Positions 28,476 through 39,300 of a stretch of 64,000 bases of DNA are shown in pieces; position 1 is the stretch's first letter, and the number at the start of each line of letters is the position of its first letter. The stretch comes from Kordia sp. SMS9. GTDB taxonomy: Bacteria; Bacteroidota; Bacteroidia; Flavobacteriales; Flavobacteriaceae. Location of the stretch: assembly GCF_003352465.1 (NCBI RefSeq), contig NZ_CP031153.1, positions 3,524,987 through 3,588,986 on the forward strand, given 5' to 3'. A program made the translations under genes and the position numbers. The notes beneath the pieces are model-generated. The model was given only the letters and a program-made list of their open reading frames with translations, was not told the origin of the DNA and did not search any database.

Positions 28476-28835
28476 TTAAAATATTTTAGGGATGTAAATA
28501 AAGCAACCAATTATAATGGCAGCGATGGCAAAGATAAAAACGGCGCCAGCCGCCAAATCTTTGATGAGTCCTATTTTTTTGTGATGTTCGGGATGTATGA
28601 AGTCTGCAATTTCTTCAATGGCAGTATTGATTCCTTCCAAACTCATGATCAACCCGATAGTTAAGGTTTGAACGATCCATTCTGTGGTAGAAATTTTGAA
28701 GTAAATCCCAGCAATAGTGACTAGAATACCAATAAAAAACTGCGTTTTTACGCTGGCTTCAGTAGTAATGAGCAGATATGCGCCTTTACACGCATATCCG
28801 ACTCCTTTTATTCTTCCTTTAATGAATTTAATCAT
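28476..28835 (-). CDS. Diacylglycerol kinase family protein (DgkA/undecaprenol kinase type)
   Basis: 119 residues with three hydrophobic helices. EASVKTQFFIG and the signature SLEGINTAIEEIADF (about 65-79), followed by KDLAAGAVF, are the DgkA active-site motifs. The enzyme phosphorylates diacylglycerol or undecaprenol in the inner membrane and so recycles lipid carriers for the envelope. It overlaps the 3' end of tpx by 8 bp and is therefore translationally coupled to it, although the two functions are not obviously related. Confidence 0.92.
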   Translation of the reverse strand: MIKFIKGRIKGVGYACKGAYLLITTEASVKTQFFIGILVTIAGIYFKISTTEWIVQTLTIGLIMSLEGINTAIEEIADFIHPEHHKKIGLIKDLAAGAVFIFAIAAIIIGCFIYIPKIF

Positions 28836-29334
28836 CTAATAATGCTTCCAAAGCACCTTTATAATTAGGTTCTTCTGCGATTTCAGTAATGTGTTCTGTA
28901 TATGTTACAGTTCCACTTTCATCTAAAACAACAACGGCACGAGAATGCAAGGCTTCCATAGGTCCGTTTATCATATCTACACCGTAGGCTTTTCCGAAGC
29001 TTCCATCTTTGAAATCAGAAAGTGTTTCTACATTTTCTAAGCCTTCTGCGGCGCAAAAACGTGATTGTGCAAATGGTAAATCGCGCGAAATGCACAATAC
29101 CTTGGTGTTTTCTAACTCGCTTGCTTCTTGATTAAACGTTCGAACAGACGTTGCACAAACTCCTGTGTCAACGCTTGGAAAAATGTTCAATACAACTTTA
29201 GTACCTTTATAATCGTTTAAACTTTTAGTGTTCAAATCTGATGTTACTAATGCGAAATCAGGAGCTTTATCTCCTACATTTGGTAAGCTTCCCGAAGTTT
29301 CAAAAGCGGTACCATGTAATGTTACTGTGGCCAT
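28828..29334 (-). CDS. tpx: Thiol peroxidase Tpx
   Basis: 168 residues, the standard Tpx length. The peroxidatic cysteine is C60 (SVDTGVCATSVRTFN) and the resolving cysteine C94 (RFCAAEG), exactly the Tpx spacing. It reduces hydrogen peroxide and alkyl hydroperoxides with thioredoxin as donor in the cytoplasm or periplasm; no signal peptide is present. It is divergent from katG with a 213-bp AT-rich intergenic region, which makes a shared oxidative-stress control region likely, although I cannot point to an operator. Confidence 0.95.
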   Translation of the reverse strand: MATVTLHGTAFETSGSLPNVGDKAPDFALVTSDLNTKSLNDYKGTKVVLNIFPSVDTGVCATSVRTFNQEASELENTKVLCISRDLPFAQSRFCAAEGLENVETLSDFKDGSFGKAYGVDMINGPMEALHSRAVVVLDESGTVTYTEHITEIAEEPNYKGALEALLDD

Positions 29335-29541
29335 AGTTATTTAATTTTTTAGTCCTTAAAATTAACATTTCTACACCTAAAAAATCGTAAATTATAGTTA
29401 ATTTTTTTAAGAACTTAAACATAGTAAAAATCTATCACAAAATAAAAACAATCAATTTGTTTTATAGGTTGCTTTGTTTTTAATGAGTAACTTTATAGCA
29501 CTTTATAAATACTAAAAATTAATCAATACCTAAATACTTAA

Positions 29542-31743
<2,202 letters not shown>

Positions 31744-31767
31744 GAACTTAAATTTTATTCATATTTA

Positions 31768-31800
31768 AAAAGAGCTGTCGGATACGATAGCTCTTTTTTT
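31768..31800 (+). terminator. Terminator of katG
   Basis: AAAGAGCT pairs with AGCTCTTT, followed by a run of T. Confidence 0.9.
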
Positions 31801-31961
31801 ATAGTTGTAGTTTACACTTTAAACTGGTAATTAAAATTAAAGCCTTCAGAGTTCTATTTACGTGTGAATGTATCCATTCATACCAAAAGAGACTGATATT
31901 TCCGATGAACGATAGCTTTAAATTGTATATTTAAATTATTAATATTAAAAACCAAATTAGT

Positions 31962-32060
31962 ATGTTAGAAAAATTCAAAACTCATGAAATTCAAAATCCT
32001 CAAATGATTTATGGAGGCGAAATAAAAACGAAAGTTAATACAGAACAAGATCTTGAATAA
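31962..32060 (+). CDS. 32-residue peptide with double-glycine leader (secreted peptide candidate)
   Basis: A short open frame starting MLEKFKTHEIQNPQMIYGG, then EIKTKVNTEQDLE and TAA. The LEKF...EIxNxxxIxGG pattern matches Bacteroidota double-glycine leaders that are cut and exported by peptidase-containing ABC transporters. The part after GG is only 13 residues, acidic, and without cysteine, so it could be a signal peptide or a remnant. It stands alone between katG and a bidirectional terminator; no transporter gene is near. The call is by pattern only. Confidence 0.55.
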   Translation: MLEKFKTHEIQNPQMIYGGEIKTKVNTEQDLE

Positions 32061-32103
32061 TCTATGCAATTCTTTTACCTAAGGTTTCAATAAAGAATCT
32101 AGT

Positions 32104-32143
32104 ACAAAAAAAAGGCCAATTCAAACGAAATGACCTTTTTTTG
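32104..32143. terminator. Bidirectional terminator
   Basis: AAAAAAAGG with CA pairs with TG and CCTTTTTTT across one mismatch. The A and T tracts on both sides suit termination of the GG-peptide gene (plus) and of the 32160 gene (minus). Confidence 0.75.
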
Positions 32144-32159
32144 TTCTGTAGAATTGGTA

Positions 32160-32417
32160 TTACGTGTCAATGGAACCCATAACACGTTGCATGAAACCGT
32201 TTAATGCTTCTTTTCTTGGCGTTCCTTCTTTTTCCATTTTATGAACTTCAATAGCGCCGTACATGTTGGAAATCAATTCGCCAATTACATCGAGTTCTTC
32301 ATCTTTTAAGGATGAAACTTCCGTCATTGCTTCCAAGGTTTCAATTGTTTCTACGACATAATCTTCGTCATTTTCAGCAATAAATTCTACTAAGTGTTTA
32401 ATTACAGGTAATTTCAT
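32160..32417 (-). CDS. Conserved small protein in a thioredoxin-peroxiredoxin cluster (possibly DUF6952)
   Basis: 85 residues, acidic, entirely helical in appearance, with no cysteine, signal peptide or membrane segment. It begins MKLPVIKHLVEFI and contains EDYVVETIETLEAMTEVSSL. I recall this as a flavobacterial family that follows thioredoxin and peroxiredoxin genes, possibly DUF6952, but that name is from memory. It lies 55 bp downstream of the thioredoxin gene on the same strand, so a role in peroxide handling is suggested by context only. Confidence 0.7.
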   Translation of the reverse strand: MKLPVIKHLVEFIAENDEDYVVETIETLEAMTEVSSLKDEELDVIGELISNMYGAIEVHKMEKEGTPRKEALNGFMQRVMGSIDT

Positions 32418-32472
32418 CTAAAATTTAATTTTTATTCCCTTGCAAAAGAGAATCTTATACATAATGTACTAT

Positions 32473-32781
32473 TTATGCAACTCCGTCTACCAATTCCTTT
32501 AAAACGTCAAACTTGTTTGTCTGTACTTGATTCACAAATTCACCATTTTTAAACGTAGCAAATGTCGGTAAGTTGTCTACGGTTGCTAATTTTCTTGATT
32601 GTGGAAATTTTTCTGCATCCGCGATGATAAAAGTAATGTCTTCCAGCTCTTTGGCAAGTTTTTTTACTTTAGGTTTCATGATGCGACAGTTTCCACACCA
32701 AGATGCAGAATATTGTACGACAACCGTATTGTGTTCAGCAACCAATTCTTGTAAATTATCTTGATCTAATTCTTTAACCAT
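32473..32781 (-). CDS. Cytoplasmic thioredoxin-like protein (CGNC active site)
   Basis: 102 residues, a minimal thioredoxin fold. The active site is WCGNC (C29, C32) instead of the classical CGPC, and the cis-proline lies in NLPTFATF. There is no signal peptide. It sits 18 bp downstream of the 2-Cys peroxiredoxin gene and is its likely reductant; the CGNC site should shift its redox potential. The pairing is inferred from position. Confidence 0.9.
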   Translation of the reverse strand: MVKELDQDNLQELVAEHNTVVVQYSASWCGNCRIMKPKVKKLAKELEDITFIIADAEKFPQSRKLATVDNLPTFATFKNGEFVNQVQTNKFDVLKELVDGVA

Positions 32782-32799
32782 AGCTTTTTTATTTTTTAA

Positions 32800-33441
32800 T
32801 TAAACGTTTGTCGCTAAATATTCAGCAACGCCGTCTCTGTTAGCATTCATTGCTTCTTTTCCTTCTTCCCAGTTTGCTGGACACACTTCTCCTTTTTCTT
32901 GCACGTGTGTGTATGCATCAATCAAACGGAGGTATTCGTTTACGTTTCTACCAACTGGCATGTGGTTGATTCCTTCGTGGAAAACAGTTCCTTCTTCGTC
33001 AATTAAATACGTAGCTCTGTACGTAACATTGTCACCTTCTACTTGAACCGTTCCCGTTTCTTCGTCGTATACTTCGTTTGTAATATCTAAAATGCCTAAA
33101 ATGCTTGATAAATTACGGTTTGTATCTGCTAATAACGGATAGGTTACGCCTTCAATTCCGCCGTTATCTTTTTCTGTATTTAACCATGCAAAATGCACTT
33201 CTGGAGTATCACAAGAAGCACCAATTACAATGGTATTTCTTTTTTCAAATTCTTCCAAAGCTGCTTGAAAAGCATGCAATTCTGTTGGGCAAACAAATGT
33301 AAAATCTTTTGGATACCAGAACAATACTACTTTTTTCTTGTTGTTTACTGCTTCATCCAAAACATTTAATTTGAAAGTGTCTCCCATTTCGTTCATTGCA
33401 TCTACATTCAAGTTTGGGAATTTTTTGCCTACTAAAGCCAT
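32800..33441 (-). CDS. 2-Cys peroxiredoxin (AhpC/TSA family)
   Basis: 213 residues. The peroxidatic cysteine is C51 in FTFVCPTELHAF and the resolving cysteine C187 in GEVCPANW, so this is a typical 2-Cys enzyme. It reduces peroxides in the cytoplasm. It leads the operon peroxiredoxin, thioredoxin, small helical protein, close to tpx and katG, so this 5-kb stretch is an oxidative-stress neighbourhood. The upstream 200 bp also hold the nhaC terminator. Confidence 0.95.
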   Translation of the reverse strand: MALVGKKFPNLNVDAMNEMGDTFKLNVLDEAVNNKKKVVLFWYPKDFTFVCPTELHAFQAALEEFEKRNTIVIGASCDTPEVHFAWLNTEKDNGGIEGVTYPLLADTNRNLSSILGILDITNEVYDEETGTVQVEGDNVTYRATYLIDEEGTVFHEGINHMPVGRNVNEYLRLIDAYTHVQEKGEVCPANWEEGKEAMNANRDGVAEYLATNV

Positions 33442-33593
33442 ATTAATTTATGTTTAAAAGTTAATGTTATTAATTGCGGCAAAAGTAACTAGACAAGAGC
33501 TACTTTTCAAGGAATAAAATTTTAAAATCTTATCAAGCAATAGAGATTGTTTATACCAATAAAAAGAGCGTATCAATGAATTCTATAAAATAG

Positions 33594-33633
33594 AAAAAGC
33601 CTTAAATTTACAGTGTATTCAAGGCTTTTTTAT
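33594..33633. terminator. Terminator between the peroxiredoxin and nhaC genes
   Basis: AAAAAGCCTT pairs with AAGGCTTTTT around a 20-base loop. It lies directly after the nhaC stop on the minus strand. Confidence 0.75.
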
Positions 33634-33647
33634 AGATTTTTTTTCAA

Positions 33648-35138
33648 TTAGGCAGCTTTGGTAGCTAACTGTTTGATTTTGATTTTGAAAGCAGCAAATA
33701 AAAGTGTGGTAAATGGACTTAAATAGTTAAAAAAGGCATATCCAGCATACGAAAACGTATCAACATTTAATACACTTGATTGATATGCTCCGCAGGTATT
33801 CCAAGGAATTAAAACTGACGTCACCGTTCCAGAATCTTCTAAGGTTCTACTTAAATTTTCGGGCGCTAAGCCTTTATCTTCAAACGCTTTTCTATACATT
33901 CTACCAGGAATTACAATGGCTAAATATTGATCGGATGCTAAAACGTTCAATCCAACACAACTAATTACAGTACTTGCAAAAAGTCCAAAAATGGTGTCAA
34001 ATAAATTCAATACAGATTTACTTATTCGTGATAAGGCTCCGATGGCATCCATCACACCTCCAAAAACCATCGCACAAACAATGAGCCATATAGTTCCCAG
34101 CATTCCACTCATTCCACCAGAACTAAAGAGATCATTCAATTCTGCACTTTGCGTTTCAATAGCAGTGTCTATGGTCATTGCATTCATGATGCCTTTGTAG
34201 GCGTTGTTGAAGGTTAAACTGTCGCCACCACCAATACTTGTTACGATTTCGGGTTGAAATATCACAGCGAAAATTCCGCCTAAAAGCGTTCCTATTAATA
34301 AGGCTACTAATGGTGGTGTTTTCTTCACAATTAGGAAAATTACCGCAAGTGGCACTAAAAATAACCAAGGAGAAATATTGAATGAAGCTGATATAGAAGC
34401 TAACATTTCGCTTGTGTCTGCTGTTCCTGAAACATCTAAAGACAGACTTATAATGATAAAGATAATTAGTGTTACAATAATTGTTGGTACTGTGGTGTAC
34501 GTCATGTATTTTATGTGTGAAAACAACTCGCCGCCAGCCATTGCTGGTGCTAAATTTGTGGTATCACTCAATGGTGACATTTTATCTCCAAAATACGCTC
34601 CTGAAATTACCGCACCAGCAGTCATTCCTGCGTGAATCCCTAATGCATTTCCAATACCAATTAAAGCAATACCAACCGTAGCAGAAGTGGTCCAACTACT
34701 TCCTGTCGCAATAGAAATGATGGCACAAATAACCACGCAAGCAGGCAAAAATATGGTTGGATTTAGTATTTGCAATCCATAATATATCATAGAAGGAATA
34801 ATTCCGCTAATGAGCCAAGTTCCTGCTAACGATCCTACAAAAAGAAGAATTAACAAAGCGCCTGTGGTCGATTTTACGTTTTCAGCGACTTCATCCAGCA
34901 TTTGTTTGTACGATACCTTATTGTAAAACCCAACAATAGCAGCCACAGCAGCACCTAGCAATAGTATAAATTGATTACTTCCGCTTAAAGCATCATCTCC
35001 AAAAGCAAATTTTACATTATAAAATAACATGCCAACTAAAGCAATTACAGGAATTAATGCTTCCCATATATTTAATTCTTTATTTTCTATAATGTTTTCA
35101 TCTTGTGGTTCTCGAGGCTTAATATCTTGACTTTGCAT
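33648..35138 (-). CDS. nhaC: Na+/H+ antiporter, NhaC family
   Basis: 496 residues with about 11 transmembrane helices. Family landmarks include the SGAYFGDKMSPLSDTTNLAP segment (about 180-200) and the late GTVTSVLIPWNTCGAYQSSVL region. It exchanges sodium for protons across the inner membrane, which fits a marine lifestyle. It is transcribed alone, divergent from the 35247 gene, and ends at the shared terminator. Confidence 0.93.
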   Translation of the reverse strand: MQSQDIKPREPQDENIIENKELNIWEALIPVIALVGMLFYNVKFAFGDDALSGSNQFILLLGAAVAAIVGFYNKVSYKQMLDEVAENVKSTTGALLILLFVGSLAGTWLISGIIPSMIYYGLQILNPTIFLPACVVICAIISIATGSSWTTSATVGIALIGIGNALGIHAGMTAGAVISGAYFGDKMSPLSDTTNLAPAMAGGELFSHIKYMTYTTVPTIIVTLIIFIIISLSLDVSGTADTSEMLASISASFNISPWLFLVPLAVIFLIVKKTPPLVALLIGTLLGGIFAVIFQPEIVTSIGGGDSLTFNNAYKGIMNAMTIDTAIETQSAELNDLFSSGGMSGMLGTIWLIVCAMVFGGVMDAIGALSRISKSVLNLFDTIFGLFASTVISCVGLNVLASDQYLAIVIPGRMYRKAFEDKGLAPENLSRTLEDSGTVTSVLIPWNTCGAYQSSVLNVDTFSYAGYAFFNYLSPFTTLLFAAFKIKIKQLATKAA

Positions 35139-35215
35139 AGTAGTTTTGGTGTAGTTATTTTTCTTAGCGTAATGTTACGATTTTGTAAACTAGTATGCAA
35201 ATCATTTTGGTTGCG

Positions 35216-35223
35216 TACCTTTG
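35216..35223 (+). promoter_or_regulatory. -7 box of the 35247 gene
   Basis: TACCTTTG fits TAnnTTTG and lies 23 bp before the ATG. No -33 box at the ideal spacing is evident. Confidence 0.45.
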
Positions 35224-35246
35224 CAAACTTATAATTGGTTTAATTT

Positions 35247-36281
35247 ATGGATTCGTTAACGCAAATTGTATTGGGTGCTGCCTGTGGAGAAGCTGCCATG
35301 GGAAAAAAGATCGGAAATAAAGCATTGCTTTTTGGCGCGATTGGCGGAACCATTCCCGATTTAGATGTGTTTTTAGGAAACCTCTTCTACAGCAACAAAA
35401 TTGACGCCATGTTATTTCATAGAGGATTTATGCATTCGATGCTCTTTGCAATTTTAGCAGCTTTTTTGGTTGGATTTTTAGTGTTTAAACTATACGATAA
35501 AGGCAAGCGAAAAGGCACAACCACTCGAAAAGATTGGACGTGGCTGTTTTTTCTATCTATCTTTACGCATCCGCTTTTAGACTGCTTTACAGGATACGGA
35601 ACGCAGCTATTTTTACCATTTAGCGATTATCGAGTGGCGTTTAGTAATATATCCGTGGCTGATCCTGCGTATACACTTCCTTTTCTAATTTGTTTGATTG
35701 TATTGATGTTTTACAAACGAAGAAGTCCGAAACGAAAACTGTGGTTAAAACTCGGTGTAGGAATCAGTTCTGTGTATATGTTATTCACGATTGGTAATAA
35801 ATTTTATATCAATTCCGTTTTTGAAAAATCATTGGCTGTACAAGGAATTGACTATCAGCGGTACAATACAGAAGCCAGCATTTTAAATAATATTTTGTGG
35901 TATGGAATTGCCGAAACTGAAACCGACTTTCATGTGGCTTTTTATTCACTGTTTGATACGAAAGATGTGTTTACAGATTGGAAAACGATTCCTAAAAATC
36001 ATGAATTACTCCCTAAAACCAATTCAGATTTGGCATGTTTGGCATGGTTTAGCAACAATTATTATATGATTGAAAAAAATGAAGATGGCACGTTTACGTA
36101 CAGCGATTTGCGCTATCCGTCTGTAAATACAGGTGATGGGAAACCAGTTGTATTTTCATTTAAGATCTTTAAAGATGGCGATCGACTCAATATGAAACCA
36201 TTTCAAGGCCCAAGATTTGATGAAGATACTTCTTTGAGTGACGTTTTTGGAATTTTTTGGAAACGGATTAAAGGGAAATAG
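35247..36281 (+). CDS. Membrane-bound metal-dependent hydrolase (YdjM/LexA-binding-type family)
   Basis: 344 residues. The N-terminal part, MDSLTQIVLGAACGEAAMG, GGTIPDLDVF, HRGFMHS and later THPLLDCFTGYG, carries the conserved Asp/His residues of the YdjM family and four to five membrane helices. The C-terminal 130 residues form a soluble, probably periplasmic domain. The enzyme activity of the family is poorly known. It stands alone, divergent from nhaC. Confidence 0.85.
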   Translation: MDSLTQIVLGAACGEAAMGKKIGNKALLFGAIGGTIPDLDVFLGNLFYSNKIDAMLFHRGFMHSMLFAILAAFLVGFLVFKLYDKGKRKGTTTRKDWTWLFFLSIFTHPLLDCFTGYGTQLFLPFSDYRVAFSNISVADPAYTLPFLICLIVLMFYKRRSPKRKLWLKLGVGISSVYMLFTIGNKFYINSVFEKSLAVQGIDYQRYNTEASILNNILWYGIAETETDFHVAFYSLFDTKDVFTDWKTIPKNHELLPKTNSDLACLAWFSNNYYMIEKNEDGTFTYSDLRYPSVNTGDGKPVVFSFKIFKDGDRLNMKPFQGPRFDEDTSLSDVFGIFWKRIKGK

Positions 36282-36302
36282 TATTTTGGTATACTATTTC
36301 TT
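36276..36302 (+). terminator. Terminator overlapping the end of the 35247 gene
   Basis: AAATAGTAT and ATACTATTT form a perfect 9-bp stem with loop TTTGGT that includes the TAG stop codon. Confidence 0.7.
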
Positions 36303-36320
36303 TACTTTCGTGAGCACTTA

Positions 36321-36572
36321 TCAACTATAATCTCCATACAAATGACTCACACATGTTCCACAGACGCTTCTTCCAATTTCGGCTAACTTTTTTCGTGTGA
36401 ATGTTTCTGTCTGACATGCAAAATGGTGCTTAATGGTTTGATTGTAGCGCATTTTACCACAAACCGACATGGTTTCTGTGAAGCATTCGCCAGCATCGTC
36501 TTTTTTGGATTTGAACACGTGCAATTGTCCCGTACTATTTTCTTTTAGTGTGTAAAGTTGCGTATCACTCAT
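36321..36572 (-). CDS. Small Cys-rich protein, paralogue A
   Basis: 83 residues, not recognised. It shares with the next gene the pattern LHVF...EC...SVCGKM...ACQ...AEIGRSVCGTCVSHLYGD. Five cysteines are common to both, including a CxxC near the C-terminus, which suggests a small zinc-bound or disulfide-bonded fold. There is no signal peptide. The two genes are a tandem duplication separated by 132 bp and are probably co-transcribed. Confidence 0.7.
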   Translation of the reverse strand: MSDTQLYTLKENSTGQLHVFKSKKDDAGECFTETMSVCGKMRYNQTIKHHFACQTETFTRKKLAEIGRSVCGTCVSHLYGDYS

Positions 36573-36704
36573 AAATTTTGGTTAATGTACCCGTTGTGCT
36601 TGAAAATTTAAAGTTACTTAACACAAGCGCATGCCGATCTATGATATATTCTCACGAAAGTGAAAAAAAGAAAAAACACAGCAACAATTTATATATTCTT
36701 TTCA

Positions 36705-36956
36705 CTAAATTTTGTCCATATACAAGTGACTCACGCAAGTTGTACACACATCACGCCCAATTTTGGCACATTGTGTACGCGCTCTATCTTCGGGTTGACA
36801 AGAAAAAATAGTTCGAGAATCCTCTTCAAGATCCATTTGTCCGCAAACGGACTTTTGCTGTGCTTGACATTCATTTTGATCAGTTGGATTTGCTAAAAAG
36901 AGGTGCAATTCTCCATTTGATCTTCGCTCTCGTAATATGTAAACATTTTTACGCAT
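36705..36956 (-). CDS. Small Cys-rich protein, paralogue B
   Basis: 83 residues, the same length as paralogue A and about 40 percent alike by eye. Shared elements are GELHLF, EC, SVCGQM, SCQ and AKIGRDVCTTCVSHLYMD. It has one extra cysteine (RTQCAKIG). The C-terminal VCxTCVSHLY is the most conserved part and is the best seed for a family search. Function is unknown. Confidence 0.7.
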   Translation of the reverse strand: MRKNVYILRERRSNGELHLFLANPTDQNECQAQQKSVCGQMDLEEDSRTIFSCQPEDRARTQCAKIGRDVCTTCVSHLYMDKI

Positions 36957-37106
36957 ACAGTAAATTCTAGTATTAGTTCTATTTGGGAGTCAATAATAAC
37001 TAAAACCAGCCAGTAAAAATTACGGGAATCCGTAATCAGGGATAATTTTCTTATAAATTAGGTATAACTACTTAGGTGATTTCTTTTGTATTTGTAAGTA
37101 TAAAAA

Positions 37107-37140
37107 TGAAAAGGAACATCCAAATAGGCGTTCCTTTTCT
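37107..37140 (-). terminator. Terminator of the 37165 gene
   Basis: AAAAGGAAC pairs with GTTCCTTTT around a 12-base loop, just after the stop codon on the minus strand. Confidence 0.8.
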
Positions 37141-37164
37141 CATAATTAAACTAAACTTTGAAAA

Positions 37165-38379
37165 CTATACCATTACTGGCTTCAGGATATTCAATTGTTT
37201 CATGCATTCGCACATAATTGTATACGTGCGTTGAATGTCGTGATCCAATCCCACAGAAAAACGAATTAAGCCGTCAGTTAAGCCCATTTCGACTTGTTCT
37301 TCTTCGGGAATTTCGGAGGATGTTGAAGTACCTGGAGCACTGAATAGTGTCTTATAAAAACCCAGACTTACAGCCAAATAGCCTAAGTTTTTTTGTTGCA
37401 TTAATTCCATTAAATCGTTGGCTTTGTCTATACTGCCAACATCAATTGTTAGCATACCGCCAAAACCATATTCCGTATTCATCATACTTTTAAAAATTTC
37501 ATGCGACGGATGTGATGGCAATCCTGGATACACCGTTTTTAAACCATCAGCTTCAAACATTGTAGCTAAATACATGGCGTTTGCACTGTGTTGCTTCATG
37601 CGAATGTGTAATGTGCGTAAATTTTTCAAAACAGAAGCCGAGCGCAAACTGTCCATCGTAGCACCCAACAACATGCTTGCGCCATCATTTACATTGCGCA
37701 ATTGATCAATAAAAGCTTGTGTTCCACATACAACGCCACCAACAGTATCACTAGCGCCGTTGATGAATTTTGTCAAACTATGAATGACAACATCTGCGCC
37801 TAATGTTGCAGGTGCAATTGATAATGGCGAAAAGGTATTGTCAACCACTAATTGTAAATTGTACTTCTTTGCCAATTTTGCCAAAGCGGCAATATCAGCA
37901 ACTTCCAACAACGGATTGCTGACAGCTTCACAATACAATACTTTTGTTTTGGGAGTAATGGCAGCTTCTACCAAATCCAGTTTTGTCATATCTACAAATG
38001 AAGTTTCAATCTGAAATCGCGGCGTGAAATTTTTCAAAAAAGCATACGTGCCTCCGTAAATTGTTCTGCTAGACACGATATGATCGCCACTTTTACATAA
38101 TTGCAAAATTACAGGTGTAATAGCGCCCATTCCTGAAGCAGAAACATTGGCGGTTTCGGTACCTTCCATTGCGGCTAACGCTTCCCCTAAATACAAATTG
38201 CTTGGCGAAGTATGTCTTGAATACAAATAGCAACCATCGGCATTGCCTTCAAACGTATCAAACATCGTTTTTGCCGAAAGAAATGTATAGGTAGAAGCAT
38301 CAGAAATGGAAGGATTTACACCTCCAAATTCGCCAAAATATTGTAAATCTTGAATGTTATTTGCGGGATTAAATTTCAT
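37165..38379 (-). CDS. Cys/Met-metabolism PLP enzyme (methionine gamma-lyase / cystathionine gamma-synthase type)
   Basis: 404 residues. The PLP lysine is K204 in IHSLTKFINGASD, the phosphate-binding motif is YSRHTSP (53-59; usually YSRxxNP) and SASGMGAI (81-87) contacts PLP. The family performs beta- or gamma-elimination or replacement on sulfur amino acids. Methionine gamma-lyase is favoured by the catabolic-style neighbour, but the substrate cannot be fixed. It is divergent from an Lrp/AsnC regulator across 155 bp, which strongly suggests amino-acid-dependent control by that regulator. Confidence 0.88.
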   Translation of the reverse strand: MKFNPANNIQDLQYFGEFGGVNPSISDASTYTFLSAKTMFDTFEGNADGCYLYSRHTSPSNLYLGEALAAMEGTETANVSASGMGAITPVILQLCKSGDHIVSSRTIYGGTYAFLKNFTPRFQIETSFVDMTKLDLVEAAITPKTKVLYCEAVSNPLLEVADIAALAKLAKKYNLQLVVDNTFSPLSIAPATLGADVVIHSLTKFINGASDTVGGVVCGTQAFIDQLRNVNDGASMLLGATMDSLRSASVLKNLRTLHIRMKQHSANAMYLATMFEADGLKTVYPGLPSHPSHEIFKSMMNTEYGFGGMLTIDVGSIDKANDLMELMQQKNLGYLAVSLGFYKTLFSAPGTSTSSEIPEEEQVEMGLTDGLIRFSVGLDHDIQRTYTIMCECMKQLNILKPVMV

Positions 38380-38534
38380 GAGATTGCTTTTTTAATTCAA
38401 ATCAAAGTTGCTGCGATTGTGAATAAAAATCAAGTATTAATTTAAATAATAGAAAATAAAACTATAAATTTATATTTTGAATGAATAAATAACTGAAATT
38501 ACTTTTTAAAAATTCAAATTATAGATTTTTTTAC

Positions 38535-38996
38535 ATGTTGAAACTTGATCAAACCGATAAAACGTTGCTGGCATTGCTACAACACGATAGCAAGCAAACT
38601 AATAAAGAACTTTCGAACAAATTGAATCTTTCGGTAACTGCTGTATATGAGCGTATTAAAAAGCTGGAAAAAGAAGGAATCATTCAAAAATATGTGGCAT
38701 TGGTTGCTAAAAAAGCCATTGCAAAAAACTTTTTGGCGCATTGCCATGTACGACTCACGCAACATTCTAAAGAATTTGTGATGAAGTTTGAACGTGAAAT
38801 CATCAAACTAGAAGAAGTGTTGGAGTGTTATCATGTAAGTGGCGATTACGATTACATTCTCAAAGTATTGGTGAAAGATATGGAAGGATATCGTGATTTT
38901 ATGGTGACAAAACTCACGGCAATTCCCAACATTGGAAATACGCACAGTATTTTTGTCATTGGAGAAGTAAAGCATACGACGGCGATTTCAATTTGA
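38535..38996 (+). CDS. Lrp/AsnC-family transcriptional regulator
   Basis: 153 residues. The N-terminal winged helix-turn-helix begins LDQTDKTLLALLQHDSKQTNKEL, and the C-terminal RAM domain includes VSGDYDYILKVLVKDMEGYRDF, which binds amino acids. It sits divergently from the Cys/Met PLP enzyme and is likely to control it and itself from the 38380-38534 region. The effector amino acid is unknown. Confidence 0.92.
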   Translation: MLKLDQTDKTLLALLQHDSKQTNKELSNKLNLSVTAVYERIKKLEKEGIIQKYVALVAKKAIAKNFLAHCHVRLTQHSKEFVMKFEREIIKLEEVLECYHVSGDYDYILKVLVKDMEGYRDFMVTKLTAIPNIGNTHSIFVIGEVKHTTAISI

Positions 38997-39120
38997 AGAT
39001 TTGATAATTTGAAAATGTGTCCATACAATTTCAAACGAAAGTTTATCGACTAAAATACCAAAGCACATCTAACCCAATGTGTCAATTTGAAAATGAAGTT
39101 TCAAAGAAAACGCGAGCAAT

Positions 39121-39235
39121 GTATGAAAGAGTCTAACAATCTAACAGGCGAAGCCGAATCTAATATCTAACAGCGATAGCGGTCTAAAAATCTAACAGCG
39201 AAGCGCGTCTAACAATCTAGCAATAAAGCCTTGTC
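39121..39235. repeat. Degenerate TCTAACAGCGAAGCG repeats
   Basis: Five to six irregular reiterations of TCTAACA(A/G)C(G/A) with GCGAAGC or GCGATAGCGG inserts lie between the Lrp gene and lpdA. They are of the same type as 21390-21488. No gene is present in 38997-39300. Confidence 0.65.
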
Positions 39236-39260
39236 TAACCCTAAAATAGTTGTACTTTTG
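39232..39260 (+). promoter_or_regulatory. Promoter of lpdA
   Basis: TTG (39232-39234), an 18-bp spacer, then TACTTTTG (39253-39260), a good Bacteroidota pattern 40 bp before the ATG at 39301. It rules out the upstream in-frame ATG at 39250, which lies inside the promoter. Confidence 0.65.
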
Positions 39261-39300
39261 TAGTACTTACAAAAAAATAAAAAGTTCTAAAATCAAGAAT

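Noticed and set aside
39250..39300. Longer N-terminus for lpdA from the ATG at 39250
   Set aside because: The ATG lies inside the promoter and the added residues precede the canonical FAD-binding start.
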